From NCBI GenBank assembly GCA_949358305.1, contig OX442314.1:8735060-8799059 (forward strand): DNA of 64,000 nucleotides. Reading direction: 5' to 3'. Below the pieces are notes generated by a model. It was not told where the DNA came from. It saw only the letters and a program-made list of their open reading frames with translations, and did not search any database. This stretch comes from Strigamia acuminata. Its lineage: Eukaryota; Arthropoda; Chilopoda; Geophilomorpha; Linotaeniidae. Of the stretch, positions 44,983 through 54,251 are shown one piece after another. The position numbers and the translations under genes are program-made. Every line of letters begins with the position of its first letter. Within the stretch, counting starts at the first letter, position 1.

Positions 44983-45770
44983 CACACTATTTATTCTTTG
45001 TTTTTCACTAAAAGTGATTTTCGTTCGCACTACTTTTCTCCGCACTATTTTTTCCAATTTCACACTACAGATTACTTAACGACACACTAAATTTTTTTTT
45101 TTTTTTGCCGTTGGTTCAGTCAGACCTGAATCCCTAAGTTTGGAACGAATTGTCTTGGGTTTAGTTACACCATTTTGGTATAACTCACGTATTTTATTTT
45201 TCGACAATTGTGGTATGCCCTAAATCGGGAGAGGCTCGTGCATGTGTGTGTCGATTGTGTAGTAGATTTCGCATTTATCGGAAGTTTGCGACAACAAAAC
45301 GTATTTCTTTGCGCTGCAATCATTCGAATGGCAGCAGTCATAAAAAAAATTTTCATTAATACTCGTTTGGTACCGCCTTCTCATTATCCATGTCTTCAAA
45401 GCTTGTAAAGCTTCACCAGAATTCGCATATTAGTAAGTGGTTAGCTTGTTCCATTCTAATCCTTTCTTTCGCCTTCGTTTTGGTGCAGGTTCAGTACAAT
45501 CAACGTCGCTTTCAGATTCCGAAGATGAGAAGAGATTACGTGTAGTCATTGCTGCTATAAAATTAACAGTGTGAACCAGGCCTTTATATACTAAAAAGTG
45601 CTTAAACGTTCATGAAACGTTACTAAAATAGCGCCTGAAAGTTCATAAAACGTTTTTCGGTGGTAGTGACAAATAAAGAACATTTAGTGTAAAATTCAGT
45701 ACAAATAGTGCGGAAAAAAGTAGTGCGGAAAACAATTAAAAATAGTGCAAAATTAAGAATAAATAGTGTG
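44983..45770 (-). mobile_element. Truncated MULE with repeated AGTGCGGAAAA-type ends
   Basis: CACACTATTTATTCTT at 44983 is matched inverted by AAGAATAAATAGTGTG ending at 45770. Further GCACTACTTTT and CCGCACTATTTT modules repeat inside both ends. The interior encodes, on the minus strand, an N-terminal MULE transposase region with two stop codons. Target duplication not resolved. Confidence 0.75.
45109..45549 (-). pseudogene. MULE transposase N-terminus (FLYWCH/WRKY-GCM1-like zinc finger), two stops
   Basis: From ATG at 45549 one frame runs to the A-rich end near 45109 with only two in-frame stops, TAA at 45430-45432 and TAG at 45220-45222. It begins with a Ser/Glu-rich stretch and a basic PKRRRKK signal. 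It then shows a zinc-finger-like pattern (FYDCCHSNDC ... DTHMHEP) and the helical segment IRELYQNGVTKPKTIRSKLR, which is typical of the region just after the zinc finger in animal MULE transposases. The catalytic core is missing. Together with the 38.4-kb fragment it shows that MULEs have been active in this genome. Confidence 0.8.
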
Positions 45771-45892
45771 CAACTAATTTATGGCGCAATAATTCTACGC
45801 TTCTATCAATTCAAACATTTGAATTTGCCCCTACAAATTATTGTTCCAACAAATCTAATTTCACACTCAAAAATATGATTATTCGACCAACA

Positions 45893-46040
45893 AAAAATTG
45901 AATTTTAGTCCAAAAAGTTCAATTTTAGTCTAAAAAATTCAATTTTAGGTCAAAAAGTTCAATTTTAGTCTAAAAAAATCCATTTTAGTCCAAAAAATTC
46001 AATTTATTCAAAAAAATTCAATTTTATTCAAAAAAATTAA
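45893..46040. repeat. AATTTTAGTCCAAAAAGTTC short tandem array
   Basis: About eight imperfect copies of a 16-20 bp unit next to the PRP8-like frame. No inverted partner seen. Confidence 0.8.
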
Positions 46041-46087
46041 TACATAATGTATCAGGAAAAATAAGAAATAAATTTGTTCAAAATCGG

Positions 46088-46741
46088 CTAAATGAGCTGT
46101 TTGAGTTGGACTTCGACGTTGGTCCATTCCTCGTCCGTGAGCGTTGGCCAGATGTGGTCGGGTTCGGTGACGGTGGTCTCGCCGGGCTTAAGGACGGCAT
46201 CAGTTCGGTCCTTGTTCACGCACAGGGCCTTCAAGATAGAGGCGAGACGGGATAAGGCGGCATCGGATGAAATGGTTTTCAACCAATCGTCGTAGAGATT
46301 GAAAACAATCATTTGCGTTTCGGCCGCTTTTGTAATCAAATCGCGGAATTTTTCAACCTTTAAACAGGCTTGGAAAAGGAGCTGGAGTTCGGTGCCCTTG
46401 ATGGCGATGTTAGGAAAATCGAATAAATGGACTTGCAAGGGCTCTAACATTCCTCTCCGGGTAGCGATCACTTGTTTCGGCCGTTCCGCCACCGGTAAGG
46501 AACGAATGATTGCGCCCACATGTTCGGCAGTCTTCCATTTGGCTAATAAGGCCAAATCTTCCAGTCCGGCCCACGCGGATGTGTGGATTATTTGGAAGAA
46601 CAATTTTCCGGTTTGCGGGTTTAGAATGAAAATAGCGCCGTTGATCGGCGCGGTCGTTACATCTCCTTCGAGGGCTTGGACTCTGTATACACAGGTATCG
46701 TCGACATACCAAACAATTTGATCGGCGCAAGAGCTATTCAT
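46088..46741 (-). CDS. Intronless PRP8 RNase H-like domain ORF (retrocopy fragment)
   Basis: 217 codons from ATG 46741 to TAG 46088, colinear with the RNase H-like domain of the spliceosomal protein PRP8. Recognised stretches are [61 protein letters not shown], and [18 protein letters not shown] at the very end. PRP8 continues beyond this point into its Jab1/MPN domain, and has about 1700 residues before it; both are absent here. No intron interrupts it and no A-tail is seen. By eye about two thirds of residues agree with animal PRP8, with a three-residue deletion after VYRV. Yet no stop or frameshift has appeared, so it may be expressed and constrained. The alternative is a young, fast-changing dead copy. 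Confidence 0.8.
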   Translation of the reverse strand: MNSSCADQIVWYVDDTCVYRVQALEGDVTTAPINGAIFILNPQTGKLFFQIIHTSAWAGLEDLALLAKWKTAEHVGAIIRSLPVAERPKQVIATRRGMLEPLQVHLFDFPNIAIKGTELQLLFQACLKVEKFRDLITKAAETQMIVFNLYDDWLKTISSDAALSRLASILKALCVNKDRTDAVLKPGETTVTEPDHIWPTLTDEEWTNVEVQLKQLI

Positions 46742-47128
46742 TTAGTAAGAATCGGGAAAGAATCATCAACTAGTTAATCGTCCCGCTACAGACAAGTTAT
46801 AAACGTCCGGCGTACGTTTGCAGGTTCGCAGAAACGTCATTTCCCCCCGGAATAGTGGACTTCACTTATCGTCCGATTTTGGCGGCGCTAAAATGTCGTT
46901 GCTAAAATGTGATCGCTAAAGTGCACTAGATTCATGAAAGAAATTTAATAAAGTCACATCTCAACCTTTATAGATTTATACGATATTAATTTTAAAAAAT
47001 AAAAAAAAATTAAAACAGTAAACAAAAATCAAATTGCAATAACAAGTAAGTTTCTGCCAAATCATACATTTATTAATTGTTTCACAAAAAAAACAAAAAA
47101 ACTGAAATAACGCTACAATTGTAGATAA

Positions 47129-47880
47129 TTACGATGGGCGATGTCGAGTTTCTTCAATGAATTTCAGATGGGAACAGTCTGACACCGACATACAGTGGTG
47201 GAAAAAAGTTTCGAGACCACTACAGGTTTCTTAGTTGCAAGTCAAATTTTGACTTGAAAATTTATTTACAGGTTTATAGCATGACAATAAAGCATTGTTT
47301 AAAATTATAAGATATTAACTCAAATCAAATTTAAGAAATAAAAAAAATTGTTCAAAAAATGTCATTTATGCTGGAAAAAAGTTTGAGACCATGTGTGCTC
47401 TAAATCATCAAAAACATAACCAATTTTCATTTCTAATGTTTGGAATGCTTACTATTCGTTCTAATAACTATAATAAACGTATTTGTCATTTTAGATTATT
47501 TAGTGTTGTCCTTAGCATCGGTAGGTGCATTATTTGGTGAAATTCAAATTCAAACATTGAAACATTAAATTCATGTCTAAATGGAATAAGAGTAGTATAT
47601 TGCTTCAGAATGTCGTGAAACAAATGCAGAATTTGTGGTGTAACAACTGCAAGAGTTGGCATCAAAATTTGACTTGCAACTAAAAAACCTGTAGTGGTCT
47701 CAAACTTTTTTCCACCACTGTATATTCGACTTCGGTGCTGGATAATGCGATGGTTTTTTGTTTCTTCGTCATCCAACTTACCGCACAACCTGCGAGTTTG
47801 AATATAAATCCGCTCTTGTGAAAGCAGAATCCTTTCTGGGCCCATCGCCGTAGTCGCAACCGACGAGACAATTTGTTTGT
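47129..47880 (-). pseudogene. Ty1/copia Pol relic (RNase H end), interrupted by a Tc1-like MITE
   Basis: On the minus strand 47880-47723 encodes FIFKLAGCAVSWMTKKQKTI followed by ALSSTEVEY, the conserved RNase H segment of copia elements. The frame is broken by the MITE at 47193-47720 and resumes after it (MSVSDCSHLKFIEE) to a stop at 47129-47131. One TA must be discounted as target duplication. No LTRs were found. Confidence 0.8.
47193..47720. mobile_element. Tc1/mariner-like MITE, 528 bp, TA duplication
   Basis: CAGTGGTGGAAAAAAGTTTC at the left end and the inverted form at the right end match for about 60 bp. TA flanks both sides (47191-47192; 47721-47722). An internal GGAAAAAAGTTTGAGACCA copy repeats the tip. 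Inserted into a copia relic. Confidence 0.92.
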
Positions 47881-47999
47881 CGAAAAGGCTTTTACTTACG
47901 ACCCTGGGTAGATATTGGAATGAAATTCTAACTGCAGCAAACCAGGTGAGGCTTATTTAAACAATAAAATCATAATATTGATTTTCTTTTTCTTTTCAT

Positions 48000-48005
48000 T
48001 TATTT
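48000..48005 (-). terminator. Poly(A) signal, MTIF2
   Basis: TTTATT on the plus strand, AATAAA on the coding strand, about 110 bp beyond the MTIF2 stop codon. Confidence 0.5.
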
Positions 48006-48113
48006 AATTAGCCCACTTGGGGAAAAGACTAAAATATATTAAGTTTTTTTCCCTCGTCATTTCTTGTAAAAATAAAATTCATCAAGAAATAAATCACTCA
48101 AAATGGAAATAAA

Positions 48114-51100
48114 TCAAAATCCGGGATCCCAGTCGATTTTTTGCTCCGCTTCGACCATTTCGTAGCAGATTAAAGTGTCCCCTTGCTGGAACCTCACTTC
48201 ATTGTCACTCAACCTCAAACCACACTCGATGTTCTTCTTAATCGAATTCACTTCCTCTTTAAAATGCTTCATCGAAGACAACGTTCCTAAATAATAAATA
48301 AATAAATAAATATAAAAAATAACTAAATAGTTGTTTTTTCTATGATTTTGCTGATTTTTAAATGTTTTTGGAGATTTTTAAATGATTTTGGAGATTTTTA
48401 AATGATTTTGGAGATTTTTAAATGATTTTGGTGATTTTTGAATGATTTTGGAGATTTTTAAATGATTTTGGTGATTTTTAAATGATTTTGGTGATTTTTA
48501 AATGATTTTGGTAATTTTTAAATGATTTTGGAGATTTTTAAATGATTTTGTTGATTTTTAAATGTTTTTGGTGATTTTTCTAAGGTTTTATTTTGATTTT
48601 ACGATGTTTTTATCGATTTACCCTCAAACAAAACATCGTTTCCGCGTTTGAGTCGAAACTTGGCGCTCTTTTTCAGTGATCCTTTGATGCACTTTGCTCC
48701 TGCAACCGGCCATTTTTTCTTCCCTTCGGTGACGAGAAATTCCTGAAGTATTTCCGCCTCCCCTAAATTAAAAATTATAAATTATAAAAATTCATTTTAA
48801 ATTTTTTTTAAAAAAGAAAATACCTATAATTTCTTCTCGTAGTGTGGTGGGTAACCGCGAGTTAATTTCTTCTTTTATGCCGTCAATCAATCGATAAATA
48901 ACATTGAAGTCTTTAATGGCGATTTTTCTCCTTTTGGCAGTCTCTTTAGCATCGCTTAAAGTATTTGTGTTGAAGGAATACACGACAGCTGTGGAAAATA
49001 ATCCTTAAATTCGTCAAATTCATAAATTTGTGCATTCATTATTCTCTTTACCGCCACAAGCGTCTGCTAATTCCACGTCGCTCAACGTGACTGCGCCGAC
49101 TCCGTAATGAATGACGTCGAGTTCGCACAGGGGTGACTGATACGTGTCTAACGTGTCTAAAATTGCATCTACTGAGCCATCCACATCACCTAATTAATTT
49201 TAAAAAATTAAGAAATAATTAAAATGAAACTTAAAACATAAAAAAATAAACGAAAATCGTCAAAAAACGTTTAAGAATCAACATAAAACGTGAAAAAACG
49301 TTTTAAAATGGAGGAAAATCGTTAAAAAACGTTTAAAAAAATGAACGAAAATCGTCAAAAAAACCTTTAAAAATGAACGAGAATCGTCAAAATACGTTTA
49401 AAAATGAACATAAAACGTTAAAAAACATTTAAAAATGAACAAAAACGTTTAAAAATGAACAAAAACGTTTAAAAATAAACAAAAACGTTTAAAAATAAAC
49501 AAAAACGTTTAAAAATAAACAAAAACGTTTAAATAAATAAAAAAATCGTTAAAAAATGAACAAAAAACGTCTAAAAACGTTTAAAAATGGAGGAAAATAG
49601 TTAAAAAACGTTAAAAAAAATGAACGAAAATCGTCAAAAAACCTTTAAAAATGAACGAGAATCGTCAAAATAAGTTTAAAAATGAACATAAAACGTCAAA
49701 AAAACGTTTAAAAATGAACAAAAAACGTTTAAAAATGAACAAAAAACGTTTAAAAATGAACAAAAAACGTTTAAAAATGAACAAAAAACGTTTAAAAATG
49801 AACAAAAAACGTTTAAAAATGAACAAAAAACGTTTAAAAATGAACAAAAAACGTTTAAAAATGAACAAAAAACGTTTAAAAATGAACAAAAAACGTTTAA
49901 AAATGAACAAAAAACGTTTAAAAATGAACAAAAAACGTTTAAAAATGAACAAAAAACGTTTAAAAATGAACAAAAAACGTTTAAAAATGAACAAAAAACG
50001 TTTAAAAATAAAGGAAAAACGTCAAACAACATAAAAAATCAACAAAATCACCTTTAAGAATTATTAATAATCTCGGGCCCGTATCAGCGTCTGCGATTTC
50101 CTTCTGCCTCTGTACATATCCGGGTCTAAAATGTCCTTTTTTCAGCCTCTTGATCCTCTCTTCCTTGTAAATTCGATCGTGTTGCTTCATCTTCTCTCTG
50201 ATGACTTGTCCTTCCGTGTCCAACTTCACCTGAGTCTTCTTGAACTCGCGCTCGGCGATCACAGCTCGAGCAATCTTCTGCAAATGTCCATCATCAACGT
50301 GTCCTCAAAACTGAGCATCGAAGCTTTAAAACGCTCCAAATTTCCACCTCAAATCTTACGTACGTCCGATTCCACTTGGATGATTTCATCGCCGGCGTTT
50401 GGCAACTCTTTCCAACCGAGAATTTCCACCGGGGTGCTCGGGGGCGCCGAATGGACGAGGTTTCCGTGTTCGTTGAACATCGCACGCACCTACAAAGCAT
50501 TTACATTTCTCAATTCAATCGTTTTGGTTACGTGTTTTTGAATGTTTTTGGCTAATAAGAGCATTTTATTTCAGGGTTTTGGACTGTTTTTGCATGTTTT
50601 GTTAAAAAAACAATTGTTTTTGCTGGTTTATCAAAGAAAACAATTGATTTTGCTGATTTTTCAACGTTTTTACTCGTTTTTGTCAGGGAAAACAATTGTT
50701 TTTGACTGTTTATCAACGTTTTTGCTCGTTTTTGTCAAGGAAAACAATTGTTTTTGACTGATTATCAACGTTTCTACTCGTTTTTGTCAAGGAAAACAAT
50801 TATTTTTGACTGTTTATCAACGTTTTTTCTCGTTTTTGTCAATGAAAACAATTGTTTTTGACTGTTCATCAACGGTTTTAGACTGTTTATCAACGTATTT
50901 AGACTATTTACCAACGTTTTTGCCCGTTTTTGCCAAAGAAAACAATTGTTTTTGACTGTTTGTCAACGTTTTTAGACTGCTTATCAACGTTTTTAGACTT
51001 TTTACCAACGTTTTTGCTCGTTTTAGTCGAATAAAAAAATTTCATTTGAGTATAAACTGTTTTTTTGCTCGTTTGTCAATGATTTAAACTTGTGATCATC

Positions 51101-53650
51101 GATGACTTAAACTAATCACTAAAATTCTCTTTAAAATCCTTTAAATCATCGATAATTGTTCCGAGCAGCAACAACCAATAAAAGCAATTACTTTCGCCCA
51201 AGCTTGGCCTCCGACCAGCACAGCTCCCTTTCTCAACGTTCCGCTCTGTATAATCGCCGTGCACAGTTTCCTTCAAACAAAACACAAAATCAACACAAAT
51301 TAACAACTACCGAAACCTATTTTACCCTCGAACGGGATCAACCTGCGACTCCACAACCACTCCTTCGACCAAACCTTCGGGGTACCCTTTCAGCTCCATC
51401 ATTTCAGCCTGCGTCAAAATTACGTCGATTAACGTGTCCACATTTTCGTTCTAAAATAATGATTAAAAAAAATTATTATATTAGTTTTTAATGTTTTTTA
51501 TTGTTTGCGCACCTTCAGAGCTGATATGGCCACTACTTGAACATCACCGCCGCCATCTTCTAACTGAATTCCGTGCTGCAAAAGCGATTTTTTAGCCGCG
51601 TCCTGTAAAATTTCAGTTTAATCATTTTTTTTTTACATGAATTAATCAAAACCTACAATGTCCGCTTTCGGTTTGTCGATTTTGTTGATGGCGACAACAA
51701 TGGGCACTAAATAAAATGTTAAAAAATCAAAAAGAAATCATCAAAAATCGAATAAAATCATCAAAAATCATCAAAAATCAAAAGAAAATCGTCAACAATC
51801 GAATAAAATCATCAAAAATCAACAGAAAGTCGGCGAAAATCGAATAAAATCATCAAAAATCTAAAGAAAATCCTCAAAAAACGAAAATAAAACATCAAAA
51901 AAAATAAAATTATCATAAATGGAATAAAATCGAATGAAATCATCAAAAATTATCAAAAATCGAATAAAAACAGAATAAAATCAACAAAAATCGAATAAAA
52001 ACAAAATAAAATCAACAAAAATGGAATAAAAACCAAATAAAATCAACGAAAATAGAAAAATTATAATTTTTAAAAACAAATTTAATTAACCATTGGCTTC
52101 GTTTGCATAACGAATCGATTCGAGTGTTTGTTCCATAACCCCATCATCGGCGGCTATCACGAGAACGACTATGTCGGTGACTGATGCACCACGAGCTCTC
52201 ATGGCCGAGAATGCAGCGTGCCCGGGTGTGTCTAAAAACGTCACCGTTTCGCCGGAAGTGACTTTTACTAAAATAAAATTATTGCATATTGTATATTTTT
52301 AATAATTTATGTGATTATTGCGATGATGTACCGGAGAAAGCACCAATGTGTTGAGTGATTCCACCGAATTCTTGATCCACAATGGAGGAGTTGCGAAGTG
52401 TGTCGAGAAGTGTTGTTTTCCCGTGGTCAACGTGTCCCATGATCGCGACGACTGGAGGCCGTTTTACGAGCGATTTCGGATCCGGTGGATTTCTGTTTTG
52501 AAAATAATTGTTAATTAATCGTTCAAATCAGTTTGGGCTTGGGCAATTTTTTTTTATATTAAAATCAACATTTTTCAAGAATAAAACCAAATTTTGAGTT
52601 TTTATTTTAATAAAAATATTTTTTTATCGGAAAAACTTGATTTAATCCTCTCGAAATTGGCTTTAATAAATAAAATGTTTGATTTTTTGGTAAAAATTGA
52701 ATCTTTTTGCGTAAAAATTGAATCTTTTTGCGTAAAAATTGAATCTTTTGTGCAAAAATTGAATCTTTTTGTGCAAAAATTGAATTTTTTTGCGTAAAAA
52801 TTCAATTTTATTGCGTAAAAATTCAATTTTATTGCGTAAAAATTCAATTTTATTGCGTAAAAATTCAATTTTATTGCGTAAAAATTCAATTTTCTTGTAT
52901 AAAAATTGAATTTTGTGCTAGAATAAAATTTTTCATGCAATTCATGAAAATGTATTTTTTCCAATAAAAAAAATCGAATTTTCGTTGCACCTTTTTAACA
53001 TCAATTCGACATCTTCATGTTTCCTCACTTTATCAGGCGCGACGACAAAAACAGCAGTAAACCCAGCCTTCTTTACAAACTCATTCAAAATATGAGGATT
53101 ATCAATAGCTAAAAACCAAAACAACCATAAACACAAAAAAAAACCAAAAAAATTCTAATTCTAATTACCAGAATCGGGCGTATCATAATCAACATCTTTG
53201 AAATGCCTCATCAACGCAAACATAAAATCTAAACCAAAAAATAAATAAATAAATAAAATTCTAACAAAAATACAAAAATCAAAATTCCACCTAAATCTCG
53301 ACCAAGTATTTCCGCCAACTCTTTAACCGTAATATTAATCCAAACTTTGACTTCATCGCCCCTGAATTTGTCCTTAACTTTCGGCAGGTACTTCAACAGT
53401 CTGTCACTTTTAGGCTGAAATAAAACGCACAAAAAAATACAATTAATATTTTTAATTTTAATTTTCACATTTTCATACTAACTCTGGATCCCGCATTTGA
53501 TTTCCTACGAGTGCACGACGTGTGGATTAAACTGACACAATTTTCACGCTTTTCTAGTAGGTTTATATTCGAAAACCGCAGTAAATGTTTCAATCCAGCT
53601 GCTCTTCTTTCGTTTAATGTCAATTTCAAGCAATAGTTAAGCAATTTCAT
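48114..53650 (-). CDS. MTIF2: Mitochondrial translation initiation factor IF-2
   Basis: Predicted 650 aa from 16 exons read on the minus strand: 53650-53483, 53414-53291, 53228-53169, 53108-52991, 52492-52332, 52267-52091, 51706-51657, 51602-51513, 51450-51326, 51270-51192, 50489-50364, 50277-50052, 49189-49052, 48988-48824, 48762-48622, 48286-48114. Phases agree throughout. It is the GTPase that places initiator fMet-tRNA on the mitochondrial small ribosomal subunit. The basic, acid-poor N-terminus fits a mitochondrial presequence. GTPase motifs are G1 GHVDHGKTT (about 120-128), G2 region [10 protein letters not shown]3 DTPGHAAF, G4 NKID, G5 SALK. Domain II ([18 protein letters not shown]) and the IF2-specific C-terminal domains ([15 protein letters not shown]; end DTLICYE...WDPGF) follow. 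Somewhat shorter than the human protein. Several introns consist largely of tandem repeats. It starts 600 bp from NPC2 on the other strand. Confidence 0.95.
48360..48600. repeat. GATTTTGGTGATTTTTAAAT tandem array in MTIF2 intron
   Basis: About eleven copies of a 20-bp unit (AATGATTTTGGAGATTTTTA and variants) in the intron before the last exon. Confidence 0.9.
49230..50035. repeat. AACGTTTAAAAATGAACAAA tandem array in MTIF2 intron
   Basis: Imperfect copies from about 49260, then some seventeen nearly identical 21-bp copies at 49690-50010. A 127-codon Lys/Arg/Met repeat frame and reverse-strand Phe/Leu frames arise from this array and are not genes. Confidence 0.95.
50560..51060. repeat. CAACGTTTTTACTCGTTTTT / AAAACAATTGTTTTTGACTG array in MTIF2 intron
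   Basis: Two alternating modules of about 20 bp each give a composite period near 60 bp, repeated about seven times in the intron between the exons at 51192-51270 and 50364-50489. Confidence 0.88.
51713..52080. repeat. TCAAAAATCGAATAAAATCA tandem array in MTIF2 intron
   Basis: About fifteen imperfect 20-bp units fill the intron between the exons at 51657-51706 and 52091-52267. Confidence 0.85.
52670..52905. repeat. GCGTAAAAATTCAATTTTAT tandem array in MTIF2 intron
   Basis: About eleven units of 19-21 bp. The GCGTAAAAATTGAATCTTTT variant resembles the minisatellite unit at 404-870, 52 kb away. Confidence 0.9.
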
Positions 53651-54251
53651 TACAAAACTTCGTGTTTATTTGACTCAAACTCACAATGGCGCACTCGCGA
53701 TGTATCACTTTGCGCCAAAAGATGGCGAAGCAAACAAGATTTTGGGGCCACAAAGGACAAATTTTAGTTAATAATATACGAATAGTAGTATAAATTAGAA
53801 AAGATTTTTTTCCTGCAACGTGGAAAAAAAGCTAAAACATTACGTGTTCTATTGTTTTTTTTCTTTTGTTTTCTGTGTGGTTTTATATAACTCCGCAAGA
53901 TGTCGCTGTTCATCAAGTGGAATATAATCTCGACGGAATGAAGCGATGAAGTGAGCGGAGCGAATTCATTCGATGTAATCGAGGAATAACAGGAGACGGG
54001 TCACGTCAGTCTATGTAGCTAAAATCGATTTCGAATTTATGTCTTCTGGATTGGCGGGTATTAATGTCGAACTTGTAAAAGTTGGCGATGGCAGGGGACC
54101 GCGCCAGGCGCAGGCGCAGGCGCAGGCGCAGGCGCAGTGCAAGCAGTTGCTTTAAAAGTCGTTGTGCCGTGCAGGAAAGTGATCAGCGCAGTGACAGCTG
54201 GTCGGTCACATAATAATCTAGAACTATTTAAACTGATCTCTTCTGCGGAAC
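53651..54251. promoter_or_regulatory. Divergent promoter region between MTIF2 and NPC2
   Basis: The two start codons lie 602 bp apart on opposite strands, so this interval must contain both promoters. No TATA box at a convincing distance was recognised. A GCGCAG hexamer tract at 54098-54140 lies in the NPC2 leader or just upstream. Confidence 0.5.
54098..54140 (+). repeat. GCGCAG hexanucleotide microsatellite
   Basis: About six tandem copies of GCGCAG/GGCGCA, a GC-rich tract that stands out from the AT-rich surroundings, 110-150 bp before the NPC2 start codon. Confidence 0.9.

Noticed and set aside
49651-50034. 127-codon frame of repeated Lys-Arg-Leu-Lys-Met-Asn
   Set aside because: Translation of a 21-bp array inside a MTIF2 intron; reverse frames are equally open.
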